A stretch of 20,643 nucleotides of DNA. Source: Coptodactyla brooksi. Its lineage: Eukaryota; Arthropoda; Insecta; Coleoptera; Scarabaeidae. How positions within the stretch are numbered: position 1 is the first letter of the stretch; each line of letters opens with the position of its first letter. The translations under genes and the position numbers were made by a program. Below the pieces are notes generated by a model. That model saw only the letters and a list, made by a program, of their open reading frames with translations, made no database searches and had not been told where the DNA came from. The DNA lies in the NCBI GenBank assembly GCA_033557675.1, contig JAWQRM010000656.1, positions 1 through 20,643 on the forward strand, in the 5' to 3' direction. Shown here one piece after another: positions 17,501 to 20,643 of this stretch.

Positions 17501-18489
17501 ATACGCATGGGACTATGCTACTGTTAAAAAACTCCAACAGCGTTTTAGAGATCTTGGAAGTTTTTGTGTGAATGCTGTCAAGACATTCCTCCCTGGCCAA
17601 TAAGATTGATAACTTAGTTTTTGGTTTCACCTGTTAATTTTATTTTAGCTCTATTTTTTGTTGGTAATCTGTTTAGATAGCAAGTGTTAAAATATCTTCA
17701 TTATTGAATTTCAAAGCCGATTTTTTTTTCAGTTATTTTAATCTTTAAATGATTGATCTTTAAATGCTTAGTAATTCACATGATAATAGAGCAGGATATG
17801 CTAATTACGCATATCCTTCTAAGTTATAGTCGTACATTTTGTTAGTTCTTTAATTATGCCCTGTGTCTGCTGGAAATGTACGAGATATGGTTTATTATTG
17901 TGAGCAGGTTATATTTTATTACTGCTGTATTGTAGACTGCTATTTGTTTGTTCTTTTTTGTAATTTTGTTTAATAGATTGTTGTTATGTGAATATCCGAG
18001 TTTTAATATTACTTTATGCTGTTTCCTAACATCGATTTTATGGAAGAACCTTTAATTTCTTTAAAGTGTAGATGTCGGTTACTAGTATTTAATGATTATT
18101 TAAAATGAGTTGGCCTAACTATGATAGTTATTGGATGGCTTCTTCATCTATAGGTGGAGGATGTCGGGAGCAATTGAGAGGGAGATGGAAAATAGTTTTT
18201 TGTCTAAGGTCTCGATTTTACCGCTGCAGCCCTGCCCGCCACCATCTAGAGATTAATAACCTAGCTTGGAGGAGCAGCGCACTGTTGTTTGTGAGAATAA
18301 TGTGTTTCTTCATTAATACACGCATTATTGCTCTTGTTACATAATTTTCTTTATACACAAGTTCCTGTTTCCTTTTTTGTAGGTGGTTGTGCCAGTTTCT
18401 TGGGCGGAAAAGCCGACAATCCTATCTGAAAGCCATAATGAAGAAACTCAATACAACGGATCAGAAATATGATTAACTACTAACCAATT
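17501..18489. other. no gene recognised
   Basis: AT-rich. A plus-strand frame at 18105-18344 (MSWPNYDSYWMASSSIGGGC...) covers a locally GC-richer patch near 18220-18290 but has no recognisable domain. The part from about 18380 may be 5' sequence of the LINE that follows (PVSWAEKPTILSESHNEET is readable). Confidence 0.4.
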
Positions 18490-19640
18490 AGCAACTCAAA
18501 GAGAACGAAGTGTTGAAGAGAGAAATACAAACAATAAACGTAGAACAAAACATCATGAGGAATGAGGTGGAGAAATCTGAGAAGCCACCAAACAAATTGG
18601 AGCAAGAAAAACGAACAAAGAGTGTAATAACAGCTGATCTGCCAAGTGAGGAAATAAATTGAGATAAAGATGTGATAAGTCATCGAGAGCATTGGAGAAA
18701 AGTATACCACTAAAATTCACGCAATTAACATCATCAAAGCAAAACAAATAGGGAAAAAGGACAAGAAATACCAACAAATAAGGATCATTCCTAATAACAC
18801 TGATATTAAGAAACAACTCATGAAAGGTGCACAACCTCAATACAATAAGAAAAAAGCAGAACCTCAATGCAGTCAACATAAGTTCAGAGCAAATGAGATA
18901 ACGTACATTAACCTACTCCAAACATGAACGAACACCAACAAATTAACAATTAACCACAAAAAATGTTATATAATACACTTTGAAAGTAAAAGACAGGAAT
19001 ATAACATAAAGGGTGTCATAAATGAACCACTCCAAGAAGTTACCTCTATAAAATACCTACTATTAGGTTTGACACGAGATAAGCAACTTATATGGAGAGA
19101 TTGCATAGAGAACATAAAACAAAAGCTATCATCTTTTACATCTCTTCCATTCAACATTTCTCCAGCACTATCTTAGAAAAAGAGAATTATGGTGTACGAG
19201 TCGTACGCACAGTAAACTCACTTGCTTAATACCTTTTTGGGGAATAGCAAATAGTACGTATATCACTGCATTACAAAGGTCAGAATAGACTATTAAAAAT
19301 ACTATGCCATCATGATAAACACACCTTCTACATTGTATCACATAAGTTAAAAGTAAAACATCGAAGAACTGACACAATAAAATTAATCCACAGGATAAGG
19401 ACTAATGAATAACAAGACCTAAATTTGATCCCCACTGTCAGAAGAATTACATGTACACAATGCCAAAATCTAGACTACTTATTAACTAGTGTATGCCATG
19501 TACCTATGCTAATTCTCTATGTTTGTTCACATCCTCTATTGTTAATATCATCATATATCTGTTACAGTCTTTGAGACTCTTAACAATGCTAAAAGCCTTA
19601 TTGAAATCAGTTCATATAGAAACCATCTGATATTTAAAAT
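18490..19640 (+). mobile_element. Internally deleted non-LTR retrotransposon (ORF1 joined to RT C-terminus)
   Basis: 18493-18659 encodes a coiled-coil, ORF1-like segment QLKENEVLKREIQTINVEQN continuing IMRNEVEKSEK...KRTKSVITADLP, stop TGA 18660-18662. Then TKIHAINIIKAKQIGKKDKK continuing YQQIRIIPNNTDIKKQLM (18710-18820), typical of the RNA-binding half of an ORF1. With no endonuclease or polymerase core in between, 18930-19170 reads NKLTINHKKCYIIHFES...PLQEVTSIKYLLLGL..DKQLIWRDCIENIKQKL SSFTSLPFNISPALS, the segment after the RT catalytic domain (TW..N.LTINxxKT...IKYLGL..D..L.W..HI). Further fragments (VYESYAQ, LIHRIRTNE) continue to about 19410. A deletion of most of ORF2, plus stops, explains the layout. 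Not the same family as the LINE at 14270-16845. Clade (Jockey/CR1-like or other) not certain. Confidence 0.65.
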
Positions 19641-19835
19641 ACAGTTTTCATTGATACAGCAGTGTAAGACCTACAGTCTTACATACATATAACGGGAAAG
19701 GCAGACGGATCAATCAGTGACAATGAACTGGTTAGGCCTAAAAATTGCTACCTATAGCCACTGATAAAAAACTAAAATTCTAATATTTTAATTCCCTTGG
19801 CATACATAATATAACAATTATAATTTGATAAAGTG
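19641..19835. other. no feature seen
   Basis: Short AT-rich spacer between the deleted LINE and the second IS630-type copy. GTAAGACCTACAGTCTTAC near 19664 forms a small hairpin. Confidence 0.4.
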
Positions 19836-20643
19836 AACGCTCCCAAGGTTGACAGCTAGGTCATCAGTCTGTTAGCCCTCGGAGGCACAGTTGCCACTAT
19901 TTCTGTTTGTTCCCATGTGCGTCAGCTAGCTGATTTCGATTGTTTACGTTTAAAGGTTAAATTGACAGCTGGCTGCGGTACATACCATCGCGTCTTATTT
20001 AATGCACTTGCAAAGTAAAGTTTGCTATAGACCGAAATTTTTTAATAAGGAAACATTTTGTGCTGTAAGTAGGCATTTACCTACGGCTTTCCAAAACATT
20101 TAAATAGCAACTTCGAGTTTAACACCTAAGAATAAATACAATACAATTCTGTGTTGATTGTTGTAGATCATTCAGACAAAATAATTATATCAAACAAAAA
20201 CGAATTGAAATAACAAAAACTATATTCAGCAAATCAATCAAATAAAAACATATTCTCAACAATAAATACATTCAAAACTAAATCATATTCTTAAAAGATA
20301 TGTACATAGTAAAATTAAATAAAAAATAAATATGCACACTATATAAAATCAGTTTCATCAATAGAAACAAATAAAACAATATTCTGCTGTAGAGGCAAAA
20401 AAAATGCATATAAATAAAAATGCTGTAAAAGGGCAGAAAATCAGTCATAGTCTACATCACAGGTGCTTTCTATTTCCGAATTTTCTTCATCGCTGCTGCT
20501 ATCTACTAGTTGTATTACTTATCCTAGGGGCTGTTCTTGTTCAAAAACTACTTTCCTGTTCCACTATTCTTGTATCACCTTTTCTGTGTGGTTGATGACG
20601 TTCTGCCACATTTCTGGTATAATATACTCCAGGGCTTTTTTCC
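19836..20643 (-). mobile_element. Second copy of the 2.04-kb IS630-type transposon, cut by the window end
   Basis: Starts AACGCTCCCAAGG, aligning with the 2686 end (AACGCCACGAAGA), and then runs collinear with it: GTCTGTTAGCC, GCACAGTTGCCACTATTTCT, TTAAATTGACAGCTGGCTGC, TTTAATGCACTTGCAAAGTA, TTTTTTAATAAGGAAACATT, and CTATATTCAGCAAATCAAT occur in both in the same order. This copy has extra subterminal sequence (for example around 20240-20330) missing from the first. Same orientation as the first copy, about 17.1 kb away. The base pair before it is TG rather than TA. Confidence 0.88.
20441..20643 (-). pseudogene. Transposase C-terminus of the second copy, partial
   Basis: The stop TGA is at 20443-20441. 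Upstream on the minus strand the peptide ends VIQLVDSSSDEENSEIESTC continuing DVDYD, nearly the same acidic tail as in the first copy. An in-frame TAA (about 20522) replaces the Leu codon TTA of the first copy, so this copy is broken too, at a different site. The rest of the gene lies beyond the window. Confidence 0.8.

Noticed and set aside
1..20643. CRISPR array, bacterial operon, phage or an undescribed defence system
   Set aside because: Repeats are transposon ends, microsatellites or finger units; genes have introns and the elements are eukaryotic families. Nothing suggests a prokaryotic system.

Overview
The window reads as arthropod, most likely insect, nuclear DNA. It is AT-rich. The few plausible genes are split by short GT-AG introns (about 60-90 bases), and most of the space is filled by dead copies of eukaryotic DNA transposons and non-LTR retrotransposons. 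No prokaryotic gene layout, operon, CRISPR array or rRNA is visible. Species cannot be named from the sequence.

Host-gene candidates are two. (1) On the minus strand, a GC- and CpG-rich coding exon (1607-2102) has a good start context and a consensus splice donor. Its basic, Ser/Arg-rich peptide ending in an RLRSFSF...SKG motif looks to me like the N-terminal exon of an RGK (Rem/Rad/Gem/Kir) small-GTPase-type protein; the GTPase domain would lie outside the window. A 260-base purine tract and then a transposon sit just upstream of it. (2) On the plus strand, a multi-exon C2H2/C2HC zinc-finger gene (10849-11780) runs into a tandem array of finger units of about 240 bases with frameshifts and a stop (to 12359). 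More decayed units of the same kind reappear at about 17037-17500, so the array seems to have been split by 4.7 kb that includes a LINE.

Region by region: 1-640 dead IS630-type DDE transposase (minus) carrying a double palindrome; 781-968 94-base tandem duplication; 1607-2102 coding exon; 2340-2602 purine tract; 2686-4727 complete-ended IS630/Tc1-like element with 29-base inverted repeats and a transposase gene containing a 90-base intron; 4841-5888 mariner element bounded by TA on both sides; about 6350-6815 Tigger/pogo remnant; 7294-8485 another IS630-type DDE remnant; 8486-8713 unassigned reading frame with two stops; 9499-10204 long inverted-repeat (foldback) element seated in a TA microsatellite; 10318-10680 C-terminal Tigger/pogo remnant (minus); 10849-12359 zinc-finger gene; 12867-12989 hairpin element; 14270-16845 RTE-like LINE; 16846-16990 possible tRNA-derived SINE (minus); 17037-17500 zinc-finger array remnants; 18490-19640 internally deleted LINE; 19836 to the window end, a second copy of the 2686-4727 element in the same orientation.

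All transposase and reverse-transcriptase frames seen are broken, so nothing here is autonomously mobile as it stands. The most unusual items are the intron-containing IS630-type element with a very wide (76-residue) spacing between its second and third catalytic residues, the foldback element inside a TA microsatellite, the overlapping palindromes at 364-419, and the split zinc-finger array with its repeated extra Cys module.
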